The notes under the pieces were generated by a model. It ran no database searches. It worked only from the letters and a program-made list of their open reading frames with translations, and had not been told where the DNA came from. A DNA stretch of 64,000 bases from an uncultured Alphaproteobacteria bacterium (lineage in GTDB: Bacteria; Pseudomonadota; Alphaproteobacteria; HIMB59): positions 62,001 through 126,000 of the forward strand of contig CACJLA010000001.1 in the NCBI GenBank assembly GCA_902594145.1, given 5' to 3'. Shown here one piece after another: positions 16,146-26,011 of this stretch. Each line of letters begins with the position of its first letter. The stretch's first letter is position 1. The translations under genes and the position numbers were made by a program.

Positions 16146-17162
16146 ATGAAAGTTTTAGCAATAGAAAGTTCTTGTGATGATACTTCCATATCCATTGTAA
16201 ATGATGATAAAAACATTGAGTTTCTTGAAACAATTAATCACAGAAAATTTCATATAGATCATGGTGGCGTCGTACCAGAAATGGCAGCAAGACAACATTT
16301 AGAAATCTTAGATTTGTTAGGTCAATCTATCAAAAAAATTAATTTCTCAAATATTTCGGCAATTGCTGCAACATTTGGGCCTGGATTGATTGGGGGATTA
16401 ATTGTTGGATCGTCTTTTGCAAAAGGTTTGTCAATATCTGAGAACATTAAACTTATACCAATCAATCATCTACAAGCTCATTTATTATCCCCTCGACTCG
16501 TATCCGATATTAAATTTCCATATTTATGTTTGCTTGTCTCTGGTGGGAACACTGCATTAGTCTTAGTTAAAAGTTCACATGAGTTTATCACTATTGGTTC
16601 GACTATCGATGACTCTGCAGGTGAATGTTTCGATAAAGTCTCTAAAGGCTTGGGATTGGGCTATCCTGGTGGTCCAGAAATAGAAAAGTTAGCCTTGAGA
16701 GGCGATAATAAAAAATTTAAACTTCCAATGCCTTTGACAAAAAAAACTAATTGCGATTTTTCTTTTTCAGGTTTAAAAACATCTGCGTTAGATGTCATAA
16801 GAAAAAATAAAAAAACAAAAATGTTTTTGAAAGATTTCTCAGCTTCATTTCAATTCACCATATTCAAAGTGATGCAAATTAAAATTTTAAATAGCCTAGA
16901 GCAATTAAAAAAAGATAAAATTACAATCAATGATTTTTCTATTTGTGGTGGGGTAGCAGCAAATAAATATTTAAATACGAAGCTTCGAAAATTTATTGTA
17001 AGTAAAGATCTCAATTTCCATCAGGTTCCTTTATCCCTATGTACTGATAATGCTGCAATGATAGGTTGGAATGCTATCGAAATTATGAAGGCTAGAAAAA
17101 TTAAATTAAATAATTACAATGTCAGACCTACACCCAACATATTGATACATGAACACTTCTAA
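16146..17162 (+). CDS. tsaD: tRNA N6-adenosine threonylcarbamoyltransferase
   Basis: TsaD transfers threonylcarbamoyl from TC-AMP to A37 of ANN-reading tRNAs, working with TsaB and TsaE. The 338-residue length is normal. The iron-binding motif INHLQAH (His108, His112) and the sugar-kinase-type nucleotide loops LCLLVSGGNTAL, CFDKVSKGLGLGYPGGP and CTDNAAMIG are all visible. The gene diverges from the Mic60-like gene across 29 bases and overlaps the following EVE-domain gene by 14 bases, so those two are translationally linked. Confidence 0.97.
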   Translation: MKVLAIESSCDDTSISIVNDDKNIEFLETINHRKFHIDHGGVVPEMAARQHLEILDLLGQSIKKINFSNISAIAATFGPGLIGGLIVGSSFAKGLSISENIKLIPINHLQAHLLSPRLVSDIKFPYLCLLVSGGNTALVLVKSSHEFITIGSTIDDSAGECFDKVSKGLGLGYPGGPEIEKLALRGDNKKFKLPMPLTKKTNCDFSFSGLKTSALDVIRKNKKTKMFLKDFSASFQFTIFKVMQIKILNSLEQLKKDKITINDFSICGGVAANKYLNTKLRKFIVSKDLNFHQVPLSLCTDNAAMIGWNAIEIMKARKIKLNNYNVRPTPNILIHEHF

Positions 17163-17577
17163 AAATTATTGGCTCCTTAAATCAGAACCTAGTTCTTGGT
17201 CTTGGGAGCAACAAAAAAAGAAAAAAACAGAACACTGGGATGGTGTAAGAAACTATCAGGCAGCTAGTAATATGAAAAAGATGAAAAAAGGAGATGAATG
17301 TTTGTTTTATCACTCCGTTACAGAAAAGGCGATTAAGGGAATTGTTAAGGTTACAAAGGAATATTATCCAGATCATACAGATAAAAAAGGAATATTTGGA
17401 ATGGTTGATGTAACCTATGTAAGAGGCTTAAAAGAAGTTTATCTATCTGAAATAAAATCAGATCCTTTTTTTCAAGACTTTCCCCTTGTAAAACAAGCTC
17501 GGTTAAGTGTGATGCCTGTTACTTTGAGACAATGGAAAAAATTAATAAAGATGAGTGAAAAAAATGAGAGAATTTAA
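17149..17577 (+). CDS. EVE domain-containing protein
   Basis: This 142-residue protein is a single EVE (PUA-like) domain: [17 protein letters not shown] at the N-terminus, [21 protein letters not shown] in the middle and [18 protein letters not shown] near the end. EVE domains share the fold of YTH domains and are thought to bind modified nucleobases in RNA or DNA. Proximity to tsaD is a recurrent arrangement in alphaproteobacteria. It overlaps tsaD by 14 bases at its start and overlaps the acs start by 14 bases at its end. Its exact ligand is unknown. Confidence 0.92.
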   Translation: MNTSKNYWLLKSEPSSWSWEQQKKKKTEHWDGVRNYQAASNMKKMKKGDECLFYHSVTEKAIKGIVKVTKEYYPDHTDKKGIFGMVDVTYVRGLKEVYLSEIKSDPFFQDFPLVKQARLSVMPVTLRQWKKLIKMSEKNERI

Positions 17578-19480
17578 ATTATCTAATCCCCTTTTATCTA
17601 AAGATCAGTACGAGGAAATGTATGCTGAATCCTTCAAAAATAGAGAACAATTCTGGTCTAAGATTGCAAGATCACAACTCTCATGGTTTAAAGATTTCAC
17701 TAAAATTAAAAATACTAATTACGATGGAGATGTATCTATCAAGTGGTTTGAGGATGGAGAATTGAATGTTTGTTATAACTGCGTGGATAGATATGCAGAA
17801 ACACAACCCGAAGAAGTAGCAATTATTTGGGAGGGTGATGATACTAGTAAAAATAAAGCTTATACTTATAAAGATTTAAAGTTAGAAATAAGTAGATTCG
17901 CTAATGTTTTAAAAAAACTTGGTGTCCAAAAAGGTGATGTTGTCACAATTTACTTAACTATGATTCCTGAAGTTGCATTTGCTATGTTGGCTTGTGCAAG
18001 AATAGGGGCAATACATTCTGTTATTTTTGGGGGCTTCGCTCCGGAGTCAATTGCAGGACGTATTAAAGATTGTAAATCTAAGTTTGTCATTACTGCTGAT
18101 GAGGGAATTCGTGGCGGTAAAATAATTCCATTGAAGAAATACATTAATACAGCATTAGAGACCTGTGATGACTCTATAAAAACTCTAGTAGTTAGGTACA
18201 CTAATACTCAAGACGACTTACATCAAGTTAACAATTTTTATTACGATAAATTAATTAAAGAAGTAGATGATCAATGTGATTGCGTCTCTATGAACGCTGA
18301 GGACCCTTTGTTCATTTTATATACTTCTGGTTCTACTGGTAAACCTAAAGGGGTTCTTCATACCACTGGAGGATATTTAGTCTTTGCTTCCTTTACACAT
18401 AAATATTCTTTTGATTATCACACTGGGGATGTATATTGGTGCACTGCAGATGCCGGTTGGATCACAGGACATTCTTATTCTGTTTATGGTCCTCTAGCAA
18501 ATGGTGGCACAACATTACTTTTTGAAGGTGTTCCTAACTATCCAGATTTTTCAAGATTTTGGCAAGTTTGCGAGAAATATAAAGTCAATATTTTTTATAC
18601 CGCCCCTACTGTATTAAGATCTTTGATGAAAGAAGGGAATTCTTATATTGAAAAATGTGATTTAAGTTCTTTGAGAATTTTAGGAACAGTTGGGGAACCA
18701 ATTAATCCAGAAGCTTGGAATTGGTATTCGTCGATTGTTGGTAAGGATAAATGCCCTGTGATTGATACTTGGTGGCAGACAGAAACAGGAGGGCATTTGA
18801 TTTCGCCAATTCCTGGTGTTTCACAGCTTAAACCTGGCAGCGCAACTCGACCATATTTTGGGATTGATGCTGCAATAGTTGATGATAATGGAAATGTTTT
18901 AGAAGGTGAGTGCGAAGGTAAACTTTGTATTTTAGATAGTTGGCCGGGACAGATGCGAACAGTTTTTGGAGATCATCAGCGTTTTATAGATACATATTTT
19001 AGCCAATTCAAAGGAAAATATTTTACAGGAGATGGGTGTCGAAGAGATAAAGACGGGTTTTATTGGATTACAGGAAGGGTAGATGATTGTATTAATGTAT
19101 CCGGGCATTTGCTTGGGACAGCTGAAATTGAAAGTGCTTTTGTTGAGCATGAATTAGTTTCTGAAGCAGCTGTTGTAGGCTACCCACATGACATCAAAGG
19201 ACAGGGAATATATGCCTATGTCACCACTAATACAGGAGTTGAAGTAAATGATAATTTAAAGAGAGAGCTTATACATTGGATAAGACAGAAAATAGGCCCT
19301 ATAGCTAAGCCAGATAAATTACAATTTTCACCAGGTCTTCCAAAAACAAGATCAGGTAAAATTATGAGAAGAATTCTAAGAAAAATAGCATCAAAAGAGC
19401 AAGATCAACTTGGTGACATTTCAACATTAGCAGACCCAAATGTTGTTCAATCTTTAATAGACGGGTCTAAAGATATCTAA
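17564..19480 (+). CDS. acs: acetyl-coenzyme A synthetase
   Basis: Acs activates acetate to acetyl-CoA through acetyl-AMP. The 638-residue length from ATG 17564 matches the family; a GTG at 17555 gives three more residues and is also possible. Visible motifs: AMP-binding P-loop [11 protein letters not shown], the acetate pocket region [12 protein letters not shown], the hinge [16 protein letters not shown] and the catalytic, acetylation-regulated lysine in [14 protein letters not shown] near residue 600. The N-terminal [10 protein letters not shown] domain is complete. It overlaps the EVE gene upstream, and its stop overlaps the apparent beginning of rsmB. Confidence 0.97.
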   Translation: MREFKLSNPLLSKDQYEEMYAESFKNREQFWSKIARSQLSWFKDFTKIKNTNYDGDVSIKWFEDGELNVCYNCVDRYAETQPEEVAIIWEGDDTSKNKAYTYKDLKLEISRFANVLKKLGVQKGDVVTIYLTMIPEVAFAMLACARIGAIHSVIFGGFAPESIAGRIKDCKSKFVITADEGIRGGKIIPLKKYINTALETCDDSIKTLVVRYTNTQDDLHQVNNFYYDKLIKEVDDQCDCVSMNAEDPLFILYTSGSTGKPKGVLHTTGGYLVFASFTHKYSFDYHTGDVYWCTADAGWITGHSYSVYGPLANGGTTLLFEGVPNYPDFSRFWQVCEKYKVNIFYTAPTVLRSLMKEGNSYIEKCDLSSLRILGTVGEPINPEAWNWYSSIVGKDKCPVIDTWWQTETGGHLISPIPGVSQLKPGSATRPYFGIDAAIVDDNGNVLEGECEGKLCILDSWPGQMRTVFGDHQRFIDTYFSQFKGKYFTGDGCRRDKDGFYWITGRVDDCINVSGHLLGTAEIESAFVEHELVSEAAVVGYPHDIKGQGIYAYVTTNTGVEVNDNLKRELIHWIRQKIGPIAKPDKLQFSPGLPKTRSGKIMRRILRKIASKEQDQLGDISTLADPNVVQSLIDGSKDI

Positions 19481-20645
19481 TCAATCTGATATTACAAATG
19501 TATATACCTCGATCAAAAAGATTGAGCAGGGAGATACTATTGATAGTGTTATAAAAACTTACCCAGAAATAAAAAGAAATTTTCTATTTTTAATACTGCA
19601 GGAATATTATAGAAACTATGAAAATCACAATATAATACTTACAAAATATATAAATAATAATACTCCAAAAAATACAATATTACTTTTAAAGATTAGTCTT
19701 ACATTATTAAATTTTTCTAATAAACCTCATTATGCAATAGTAAATGACGCTGTGGAAGCTAGTAAAAATTTAAATAAAGAAAAATTGGTGAATGCTGTTT
19801 TAAGGAATATTATAAGAAATATAGGTGAAATAAATTATAAAAATAATATTTACCCTGATTTCAAAAAAATACTTGATAAAATATTTTCAAGTGAATCCAT
19901 AAGAAATTATTTATATGATACATTATTTTTAAAACCTAAAAATTATCAGATAAGTTTATTCGATAAGAAAGGTGCTCTTTATGGTAAAAGAGTATTAGCT
20001 TTAGAAAAAAAGATATTTAAGGGATGTTTTGTTCAGGATATTGGTAATTTTGAAGTAATTAATTCTATACATAAATTTTACAAAGACAAAAATTTAATTG
20101 ATATTTGTGCTGCCCCTGGGGGTAAAAGCATATTACTACAGTCACTAGGGTTTAATATATTAGCAATAGACAAATCTCAAAATCAGATAAATAAATTTGA
20201 AGAAAATATAAATCGTTTAAATATCAAAATGAATATTCAAAAGATAGATTTTCTAAAGAAAAAATTTAATTATAAATTTAATTCAATTTTGTTGGATGCC
20301 CCATGCAGCGCTTTAGGGACCTTTAGAAGAAATCCTGATGTCACATTAAAAATAGACCAATCTAAAATGAAAAAACACCAGAAAACGCAATTAGAAATGG
20401 CTGAAAGATCTATAAAAATACTCAATAAAGGGGGTTTTTTAGTCTATATCGTGTGTTCTTTTCACCCCTTTGAGACAATCGATGTTATTGATAAAATTAC
20501 GCAAAAACATAAAAATATTAAGATACATAACATAAAGTCAGATAAAATGATAAAAAGAAAAAAAGGATATTTTATTAACCCTCTTCGCTTTAAAGACTTT
20601 GGAGGTTCAGATATCTTTTTTGTTTCTGTTTTAGAAAAAATTTAA
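19473..20645 (+). CDS. rsmB: 16S rRNA (cytosine-967-C5)-methyltransferase, no ordinary start codon at the expected N-terminus
   Basis: RsmB methylates C967 of 16S rRNA using SAM. The C-terminal Rossmann domain is clear: [10 protein letters not shown] (SAM loop), the [13 protein letters not shown] motif with the release cysteine, and [11 protein letters not shown] with the catalytic cysteine. The NusB-like N-terminal domain is also clear, with VNAVLRNII, and the coding sense extends back without a stop to just inside the acs 3' end. In that stretch there is no ATG, GTG or TTG before GTG 19752, which would cut off most of the NusB-like domain. I therefore place the start tentatively at ATA 19473, which overlaps the acs stop and gives 390 residues; ATT 19491 is another candidate. 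Confidence 0.8.
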   Translation: MSNQSDITNVYTSIKKIEQGDTIDSVIKTYPEIKRNFLFLILQEYYRNYENHNIILTKYINNNTPKNTILLLKISLTLLNFSNKPHYAIVNDAVEASKNLNKEKLVNAVLRNIIRNIGEINYKNNIYPDFKKILDKIFSSESIRNYLYDTLFLKPKNYQISLFDKKGALYGKRVLALEKKIFKGCFVQDIGNFEVINSIHKFYKDKNLIDICAAPGGKSILLQSLGFNILAIDKSQNQINKFEENINRLNIKMNIQKIDFLKKKFNYKFNSILLDAPCSALGTFRRNPDVTLKIDQSKMKKHQKTQLEMAERSIKILNKGGFLVYIVCSFHPFETIDVIDKITQKHKNIKIHNIKSDKMIKRKKGYFINPLRFKDFGGSDIFFVSVLEKI

Positions 20646-21301
20646 TGAAAACTATAATATCCCCATCAATTTTAGGTGGATCATTTTCAAATATGGAAAG
20701 AATTATCTCAGATCTTGATGAATCAAGAGCAGAGTATATACATTTTGACGTAATGGATGGTGATTTTGTTCCAAATTTAACGTTTGGACCACAATTTATT
20801 TCTGATCTAAGATTAAAAACAAAAAAAATTTTTGATGTGCACTTGATGATTAGAAGAGTTAATAATTTTTTGGATAAATATGTTGAAGCAGGTTCAAACA
20901 TAATAACTTTTCATCATGAAATTGATGAAAATTTAAATGATATTATTTATAGAATTAAAAAACTTAATATTAAGGCAGGAATTGCTATAAAACCCAAAAC
21001 ACATTGGGAAGAAATTAAAAAGTATTTACACACTGTTGACCAAGTGATTATTATGACGGTTGAGCCTGGTTTCACTGGGCAATCATTTATGGTCGATCAG
21101 ATAACTAAAATAAGAGATATATCTAAGTATATTAAGAAAAATGATTTAGATGTTAACATTGAAATTGATGGTGGTATTAATTATGAGACTGGTAAGCTTT
21201 GTTTAAATGCTGGTGCTAATATTCTTGTCGCAGGATCTTTTTTATTTGAACAAGAAAATTTAATATCAGCAACAAATAAACTGAATGATTTTTTTAATTA
21301 A
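20645..21301 (+). CDS. rpe: ribulose-phosphate 3-epimerase
   Basis: Rpe interconverts ribulose-5-phosphate and xylulose-5-phosphate in the pentose phosphate route. The 218-residue TIM barrel has ISPSILGGSF at the N-terminus, HFDVMDGDFVPNLTFGP with metal-binding His and Asp, the catalytic EPGFTGQSF loop and EIDGGINYETG. The start overlaps the rsmB stop by one base (TAATG) and the stop overlaps the purH start by one base. The order rsmB-rpe-purH is common in alphaproteobacteria. Confidence 0.96.
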   Translation: MKTIISPSILGGSFSNMERIISDLDESRAEYIHFDVMDGDFVPNLTFGPQFISDLRLKTKKIFDVHLMIRRVNNFLDKYVEAGSNIITFHHEIDENLNDIIYRIKKLNIKAGIAIKPKTHWEEIKKYLHTVDQVIIMTVEPGFTGQSFMVDQITKIRDISKYIKKNDLDVNIEIDGGINYETGKLCLNAGANILVAGSFLFEQENLISATNKLNDFFN

Positions 21302-22770
21302 TGGTTAAAAATAAGAATGCCCTCATATCAGTTTTTGATAAAACCAATCTTGATAAAATTTCAAAATTTTTAATAAAAAAAAAATATACAATTTACTCAA
21401 CAGGTGGAACGTCTGGATTTTTAAAGAAAATTCATGTACCCCATATTCAAATATCAAAATACACTAAACAAAAAGAAATATTAGCTGGAAGAGTAAAAAC
21501 ACTTCATCCAAAAATTTTTGGTGGGATTCTTGCTACTAACACAAAAAACAATCAAGAAGAACTAAGCAGAGAGCAAATAGTTAATTTCGATTTGGTAGTT
21601 GTTAATCTTTACCCTTTTGAGGAAACTGTTAAAAATAAAAAAAAAACTGATGAAATAATTGAAAAGATTGATATTGGGGGCCATAGTCTAATCAGAGCGG
21701 CAGTAAAAAACTTCCAGAAAACCGTTATAATTATTGACCCTTCGGATTATCCAAGTTTTATTAAAAAATTTCCTAAAACATCATCAGAAAAAAAGAAGTA
21801 TGCAATAAAAGCTATAAAAGAAGTCGCTAATTATGACTTAGCTGTATCAAATTGGTTTCAGGGAACTTATTATAAAGAATACCAACTTAGATATGGGGAA
21901 AACCCACAACAAAAGGCAACTGCATTGATTGACAGCAGCAGATTTAAACAATTAAGTGGAGAAAAAAAACTAAGTTACAACAACTTATTAGATTTAGATG
22001 CAGCAGTTTCAATAGCTTACGGGACAAAATCAAATAAATACATATGTACAATAATAAAACATAATATTCCATGTGGTGCATCAATCGAAACTTCGCAGCT
22101 AAAAAGTTATGAAAATGCTTTGGCAGGAGATCCTGTCAGTGCTTTTGGGGGAATTGTAGCTTTCAATAAAAAGATAAATGTTCACACAGCTAAATGCCTA
22201 AATAAGAATTTTTATGAGGTAATTGCAGCTCCTGATTTCGGTAAAGGTGCCTTAAATATTTTAAAGAATAGAACAAATCTAAGAGTTTTAAAAATTAATA
22301 AATTTAATAAGAAATTAGAAAAAAGAACTATTTTTGCAGGTAATCTCATTCAAGAGGTAAATAATAAGAAGTCTACTATAAAAAAAATATTTGGTGTTAA
22401 TAAATTAAAAAAAGAGAAGATACATTTTTTTACTAACGTTTTGAAATTTATAAAATCTAACGCTATAGCACTTTTTAATCAAACAAGTTTAGTGTCACAA
22501 TCAGGTGGTCAGACTTCTAGAGTAGACTCACTTGAAAACTGTTTGTATAAATTAAAAGTAAAACAAAAAGAAAGAAAAATAGAGCAATTATTTTTATTTT
22601 CAGATGCTTTTTTTCCTTTTACAGACTCTTTGAAGCTTATTAAAAAAGAAAAATTAAAAGTAGATATATATGCACCAATGGGGTCTAAGAATGACTCTAT
22701 AATTGAAAAATTTATTAAAAAAAATAAGTTAAATTTTTTCCAGTTAAGTGATCGCCACTTTAAACATTGA
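21301..22770 (+). CDS. purH: bifunctional AICAR formyltransferase / IMP cyclohydrolase
   Basis: PurH carries out the last two steps of IMP synthesis. The N-terminal cyclohydrolase (MGS-like) domain shows YSTGGTSGFLKK and GRVKTLHPKIFGGILA. The formyltransferase domain shows LRYGENPQQKA, the catalytic IIKHNIPCGAS (Lys-His pair), GDPVSAFGGIVAFN and SQSGGQTSRVDS near the C-terminus. At 489 residues it is somewhat shorter than the usual 510-530. The final segment FSDAFFPFTDSLKL is present, so it appears complete. Formyl groups come from the folate pool handled by FolD. Confidence 0.96.
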   Translation: MVKNKNALISVFDKTNLDKISKFLIKKKYTIYSTGGTSGFLKKIHVPHIQISKYTKQKEILAGRVKTLHPKIFGGILATNTKNNQEELSREQIVNFDLVVVNLYPFEETVKNKKKTDEIIEKIDIGGHSLIRAAVKNFQKTVIIIDPSDYPSFIKKFPKTSSEKKKYAIKAIKEVANYDLAVSNWFQGTYYKEYQLRYGENPQQKATALIDSSRFKQLSGEKKLSYNNLLDLDAAVSIAYGTKSNKYICTIIKHNIPCGASIETSQLKSYENALAGDPVSAFGGIVAFNKKINVHTAKCLNKNFYEVIAAPDFGKGALNILKNRTNLRVLKINKFNKKLEKRTIFAGNLIQEVNNKKSTIKKIFGVNKLKKEKIHFFTNVLKFIKSNAIALFNQTSLVSQSGGQTSRVDSLENCLYKLKVKQKERKIEQLFLFSDAFFPFTDSLKLIKKEKLKVDIYAPMGSKNDSIIEKFIKKNKLNFFQLSDRHFKH

Positions 22771-23075
22771 TAGAAATATTCAAAAATAAGCCACCAAAAG
22801 ATCTTTATGTCTCAATGAAAAGATATCAAAATGTTGAATTTAAACAGAAATATTCTATCGAGCTATTGGAAAAATTCTTTAAAGAATATCCTGAAGAGAA
22901 AAGAGGGAGAAAAAAATTTAAAGATAAAGAAATACAAAATATTAAACAACTAATTTATGACAAGATATTTGAAAAAGGAAATAAAATTAATGCAGATTGT
23001 ATTGGGCAAATTAAAGAAAAAGTAGATAAAGAATTAATAATAATCAAAGTGTCTTATTTCAAAAATAATGGATGA
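22767..23075 (+). CDS. small hypothetical protein in the purH unit
   Basis: This 102-residue, lysine-rich protein (many K and E, no transmembrane segment, no signal peptide) begins with TTG overlapping the purH stop (TTGA) and ends with an 8-base overlap into the following HAD-like gene, so it is embedded in the same transcript. I do not recognise a family. The region KYSIELLEKFFKEYPEEKRG and the rest look helical. The tight overlaps on both sides support a real gene despite its plain composition. Confidence 0.5.
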   Translation: MIEIFKNKPPKDLYVSMKRYQNVEFKQKYSIELLEKFFKEYPEEKRGRKKFKDKEIQNIKQLIYDKIFEKGNKINADCIGQIKEKVDKELIIIKVSYFKNNG

Positions 23076-23622
23076 AAACAGAATATTATTTGTAGATTTA
23101 GATGGGACCTTAATCAAAGAAGATTTATCAAATTTAGCTTTCATTAATTCTTTAAAAAAACATCCTATAAAATTAATTTTTTACATACTTTTATTTCTAA
23201 TCAAAGGAAAGCCTTATTTGAAAGAACAAATATCTAAAAACTTCATAGTTCCAGTAAAAAAACTTTCATTTAATAAAGGTGCTTTGGAGTATGTAAGAGA
23301 TGTTAAAAATAGACATAGGGTGGTATACCTTATATCAGGCAGTCATCAGATTTTAGTTGATCAAATAGATCAGCACCTAAAAATATTTTTTGAATCATTT
23401 GGTAGCAGCAATAATTTTAATATGGTAGGCAAAAATAAAGTTAGGTTTATAAATGAGAAACTAAATATAATTGAATTTGATTATCTTGGTAATAGCACAA
23501 AAGACTTGCCTATTTGGGAATATTGCAAAAAAATTATTTATACAAATCCGACAGCTGACCTAAAAAGAAAAATTAATTCATCTAAATTAAATAAAAAAGA
23601 AATTAAAGAACATTTTTATTAG
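23068..23622 (+). CDS. HAD superfamily (IB-like) phosphatase, stand-alone
   Basis: This 184-residue protein has HAD motif I at the N-terminus, FVDLDGTL (nucleophile Asp10, acid Asp12), motif II in VYLISGSHQ, and a motif IV-like FDYLGNSTKDLPIWEYC. The sequence recalls the N-terminal HAD half of proteins that are fused to a UbiA-type prenyltransferase in other bacteria; here that prenyltransferase part is absent. A hydrophobic stretch at about residues 35-50 (LIFYILLFLIKG) may belong to the cap region. The substrate is unknown. It overlaps the preceding small gene by 8 bases and precedes a LysE exporter by 5 bases. Confidence 0.75.
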   Translation: MDENRILFVDLDGTLIKEDLSNLAFINSLKKHPIKLIFYILLFLIKGKPYLKEQISKNFIVPVKKLSFNKGALEYVRDVKNRHRVVYLISGSHQILVDQIDQHLKIFFESFGSSNNFNMVGKNKVRFINEKLNIIEFDYLGNSTKDLPIWEYCKKIIYTNPTADLKRKINSSKLNKKEIKEHFY

Positions 23623-23627
23623 GCAAA

Positions 23628-24242
23628 ATGTCTACTTTAATTTTCTTAAAGATATTTTCTGTTTGCTTACTTGGTGCTATTTCACCTGGACCTAGTATGG
23701 TTGTGGTTATAAACAATGCTATCTTCAAAAACAGATATCATGGGATTTTGACTTCCCTTGGACATGGGATTGGAATAGGAGTATATGCTCTCTTTGCAGT
23801 GCTTGGAATAGCATTAATTATCAAAACAAATGTAACTCTCTTCAATGGAATGAAATTTATGTCGATAGTTTTTCTAATCTACTTGGGTATAAAATCTATA
23901 GCTGGAAGAAAAAATTTAGACTTTAATAAAAAAGATTTAAATGGTGTGGCAACCTCTTTCCTCCAAGGACTGAGTATTTCACTACTAAATCCTAAGATTT
24001 TTATTTGGTTCCTTGCAATTTATTCTCAGTTTATGTCTATTGATAACGATATAATTTTTAACACTTGCCTCATTCTAACAGCAAGTATAGTAGACGCAGT
24101 TTGGTATATAACCTTAACATTTTTAGTCACATCTAAAGGTGCTTTAAAATTTATAAAAGACAAAAGTTTTTTATTACAACAATTAATTGGTGGGATTTTT
24201 ATACTTATCGGCACTGTGCTATTGATACAAATCTATATATAA
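23628..24242 (+). CDS. LysE/RhtB family amino-acid exporter
   Basis: This 204-residue membrane protein has six hydrophobic helices. The N-terminal LLGAISPGPSMVVVINNAI is the defining LysE motif (PGP), and SLLNPKIFIWFLAIYSQF is the conserved second repeat. Members export lysine, homoserine, threonine, leucine or other metabolites by proton antiport. The substrate is not predictable. It is the last gene of the rightward rsmB-rpe-purH cluster. Confidence 0.92.
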   Translation: MSTLIFLKIFSVCLLGAISPGPSMVVVINNAIFKNRYHGILTSLGHGIGIGVYALFAVLGIALIIKTNVTLFNGMKFMSIVFLIYLGIKSIAGRKNLDFNKKDLNGVATSFLQGLSISLLNPKIFIWFLAIYSQFMSIDNDIIFNTCLILTASIVDAVWYITLTFLVTSKGALKFIKDKSFLLQQLIGGIFILIGTVLLIQIYI

Positions 24243-24352
24243 ACTTGGAGGTAACAAAGGGATTAAAATACTACATCCACTTCTAATTAATTAGAAAAGA
24301 AAACAATTTTAAATAAAACTTAATTGCAACTTAATTTTATATGAAATAAGTT

Positions 24353-24850
24353 ATGAACATGAAAATAAAGATAATTTTATTTTTAATGATCCTTCTTCAA
24401 TTTAATTCACTTAATGCAGAGAGATTTAAGTCATTAAATCCCAATATGAATATTTATGATGATGATGTCGATGCTATGCAGAACCTCCTATTTAGATGTT
24501 CTGGACTTTATATTCATCTTGGTTTTTTAATTAAAGATCAAAAACCTAAAATTGCTTTATCCTTCGCACTGATTTCTGAAGCTGTAACATCATCACTTTA
24601 CCTTGCGGATATGATTTTAAATGAATATTCAATTGAAGAAGCAAATGCAAGTGTCAATAATTTGATAGAAGAAATGATTGAAATGTATAATGAGGACATG
24701 GAATCAAATTATGTAAATACACAAAGTCATTATAGTCAGATTGCACGAGATGACTTAGCAACATGTACAGAATATTTTGCAAGAGAATTTAATGTTAAAA
24801 AAGAGGGAATGTATGACGACCCTAATTTTTATAAAAACTATGGAAAATAA
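24353..24850 (+). CDS. secreted hypothetical protein
   Basis: This 165-residue protein has a clear signal peptide (MNMKIKIILFLMILLQFNSL, cleavage near LNA). The mature part is mostly helical and acidic, with two cysteines (in LFRCSGLYIHLG and DLATCTEYF) that could form a disulfide. It has no domain I can name. It stands alone between a LysE gene and a tRNA gene with gaps of about 100 bases on each side. ATG 24359 is an alternative start. Similar small helical periplasmic proteins are common, unnamed, in marine alphaproteobacteria. Confidence 0.65.
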   Translation: MNMKIKIILFLMILLQFNSLNAERFKSLNPNMNIYDDDVDAMQNLLFRCSGLYIHLGFLIKDQKPKIALSFALISEAVTSSLYLADMILNEYSIEEANASVNNLIEEMIEMYNEDMESNYVNTQSHYSQIARDDLATCTEYFAREFNVKKEGMYDDPNFYKNYGK

Positions 24851-24955
24851 ATGAAAGTGTACAAATAAAATTTACATCTTTAATCCAATGTATAAAAATA
24901 CTTAATTGCACCTAATTGAAATCTTTCCACAAAAAATAAAGAAACACTCTGTTTT

Positions 24956-25030
24956 TGGAGCGGGCGAAGGGATTCGAACCCTCGACTTCAACCTTGGCAA
25001 GGTTGCGCTCTACCCCTGAGCTACGCCCGC
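24956..25030 (-). tRNA. tRNA-Gly (anticodon GCC)
   Basis: On the minus strand the sequence folds into a standard cloverleaf: acceptor GCGGGCG pairs with CGCCCGC, followed by discriminator T and an encoded CCA end. The D-loop region is TAGCTCAGGGGTAGAGC, the anticodon stem-loop CCTTGCCAAGG has GCC at the centre, and the T-arm contains GGTTCGAATCC. It is a lone tRNA gene of 75 bases including CCA. Confidence 0.98.
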
Positions 25031-25055
25031 AAATTTAGTTATTTTAAAGTAATAT

Positions 25056-25084
25056 TTTATAAACTTCCTTTTTAAAGCTATCAA
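25056..25084 (-). promoter_or_regulatory. sigma-70 type promoter of the tRNA-Gly gene
   Basis: On the minus strand TTGATA (25084-25079) and TATAAA (25061-25056) are separated by exactly 17 bases. The mature tRNA begins 25 bases after the -10 element, which leaves a short 5' leader for RNase P to remove. Confidence 0.75.
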
Positions 25085-25141
25085 GGTAAAAAGGATTATT
25101 ATAAATGTTGTAAATATAATATTTAATACCATTTCTATTGT

Positions 25142-26011
25142 ATGATTAATGTAGTGGATATAAATGAAGATAAATTTGTAGATGAGGTAATTGAAAAATC
25201 CAAAACTATACCTGTAATAGTTGATTTTTGGGCTCCATGGTGTGGTCCTTGTAAACAATTAACTCCAACTTTAGAAAAGGTTGTAAATAAAAAAAATGGA
25301 AAAGTAATCCTTGCCAAAATAAATGTAGATGAAAATCAGGGAATTGCATCACAGTTAAACATTCAATCAATACCCACTGTATACGGATTTGTGAATGGAA
25401 AACCAGTTGACGCTTTTCAGGGTGCTCAACCTGAAAGTAAAGTTGAAGTTATGGTTGACAAAATGATCGAAGCAACACCTGGGAATGAAATACCGAAATT
25501 ACTAGATGAAGCTGATCAGTTATTTAAAGATCATAAATTTGAAGAATCTTTGACTGTTTATGAGAGACTTGTAAGTATGGATCCTGGTAATCCAAAAATA
25601 ATTGCAGGCTTTCTAAGGTGTTTAATTCAGCTTAAACGTTTTGGTATTGCACAAGAAATGTTTGAGTCTTTTGATGAGAGTATTTTAGAAAATGATGAGA
25701 TTATTAAAATTAAAAAACTTTTAAATAGTTCCAACAAAGATGGGTCTAGTATTTCATTAGAAAAATTAGAAGAAGAGGTAAAGATGAAACCTAAAAATAA
25801 AGAATTACGCTTCAGTTTAGCCGAGAGTTACTTATCTTCAAGTGAGAATGAAAAAGGATTTAACGAACTACTAAAAATATTCGAGCAAGAACCTAATTGG
25901 AATGAGGGAGCTGCTAAAAAAAAGCTGCTAGAATTTTTTGATTTATTAGGCTTTAATGATCCAAATGTTGCTGCGGCCCGAAAAAAGCTATCAAGTATGA
26001 TGTTTAAATAA
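25142..26011 (+). CDS. thioredoxin with TPR tail (CnoX/YbbN-like)
   Basis: This 289-residue protein has an N-terminal thioredoxin domain (residues 1-110) with an active WCGPCK site (Cys34, Cys37) and the cis-proline segment SIPTV. A helical TPR-like C-terminal half follows (residues 115-289, ESLTVYERLVSMDPGNPK). This is the layout of CnoX/YbbN, a redox chaperone that guards proteins from oxidative aggregation with GroEL/DnaK. E. coli YbbN has lost the CxxC, whereas this one keeps it. The stop overlaps the following LON-domain gene (TAATGG), a pairing usual in alphaproteobacteria. Confidence 0.92.
   Translation: MINVVDINEDKFVDEVIEKSKTIPVIVDFWAPWCGPCKQLTPTLEKVVNKKNGKVILAKINVDENQGIASQLNIQSIPTVYGFVNGKPVDAFQGAQPESKVEVMVDKMIEATPGNEIPKLLDEADQLFKDHKFEESLTVYERLVSMDPGNPKIIAGFLRCLIQLKRFGIAQEMFESFDESILENDEIIKIKKLLNSSNKDGSSISLEKLEEEVKMKPKNKELRFSLAESYLSSSENEKGFNELLKIFEQEPNWNEGAAKKKLLEFFDLLGFNDPNVAAARKKLSSMMFK

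Noticed and set aside
24318..24921. Similar short sequences (ACTTAATTGCA) on both sides of the secreted-protein gene, next to a tRNA-Gly, as possible attachment sites.
   Set aside because: Only 11 exact bases, fully within the expected chance of AT-rich DNA; no integrase, and the repeat does not match the tRNA 3' end.
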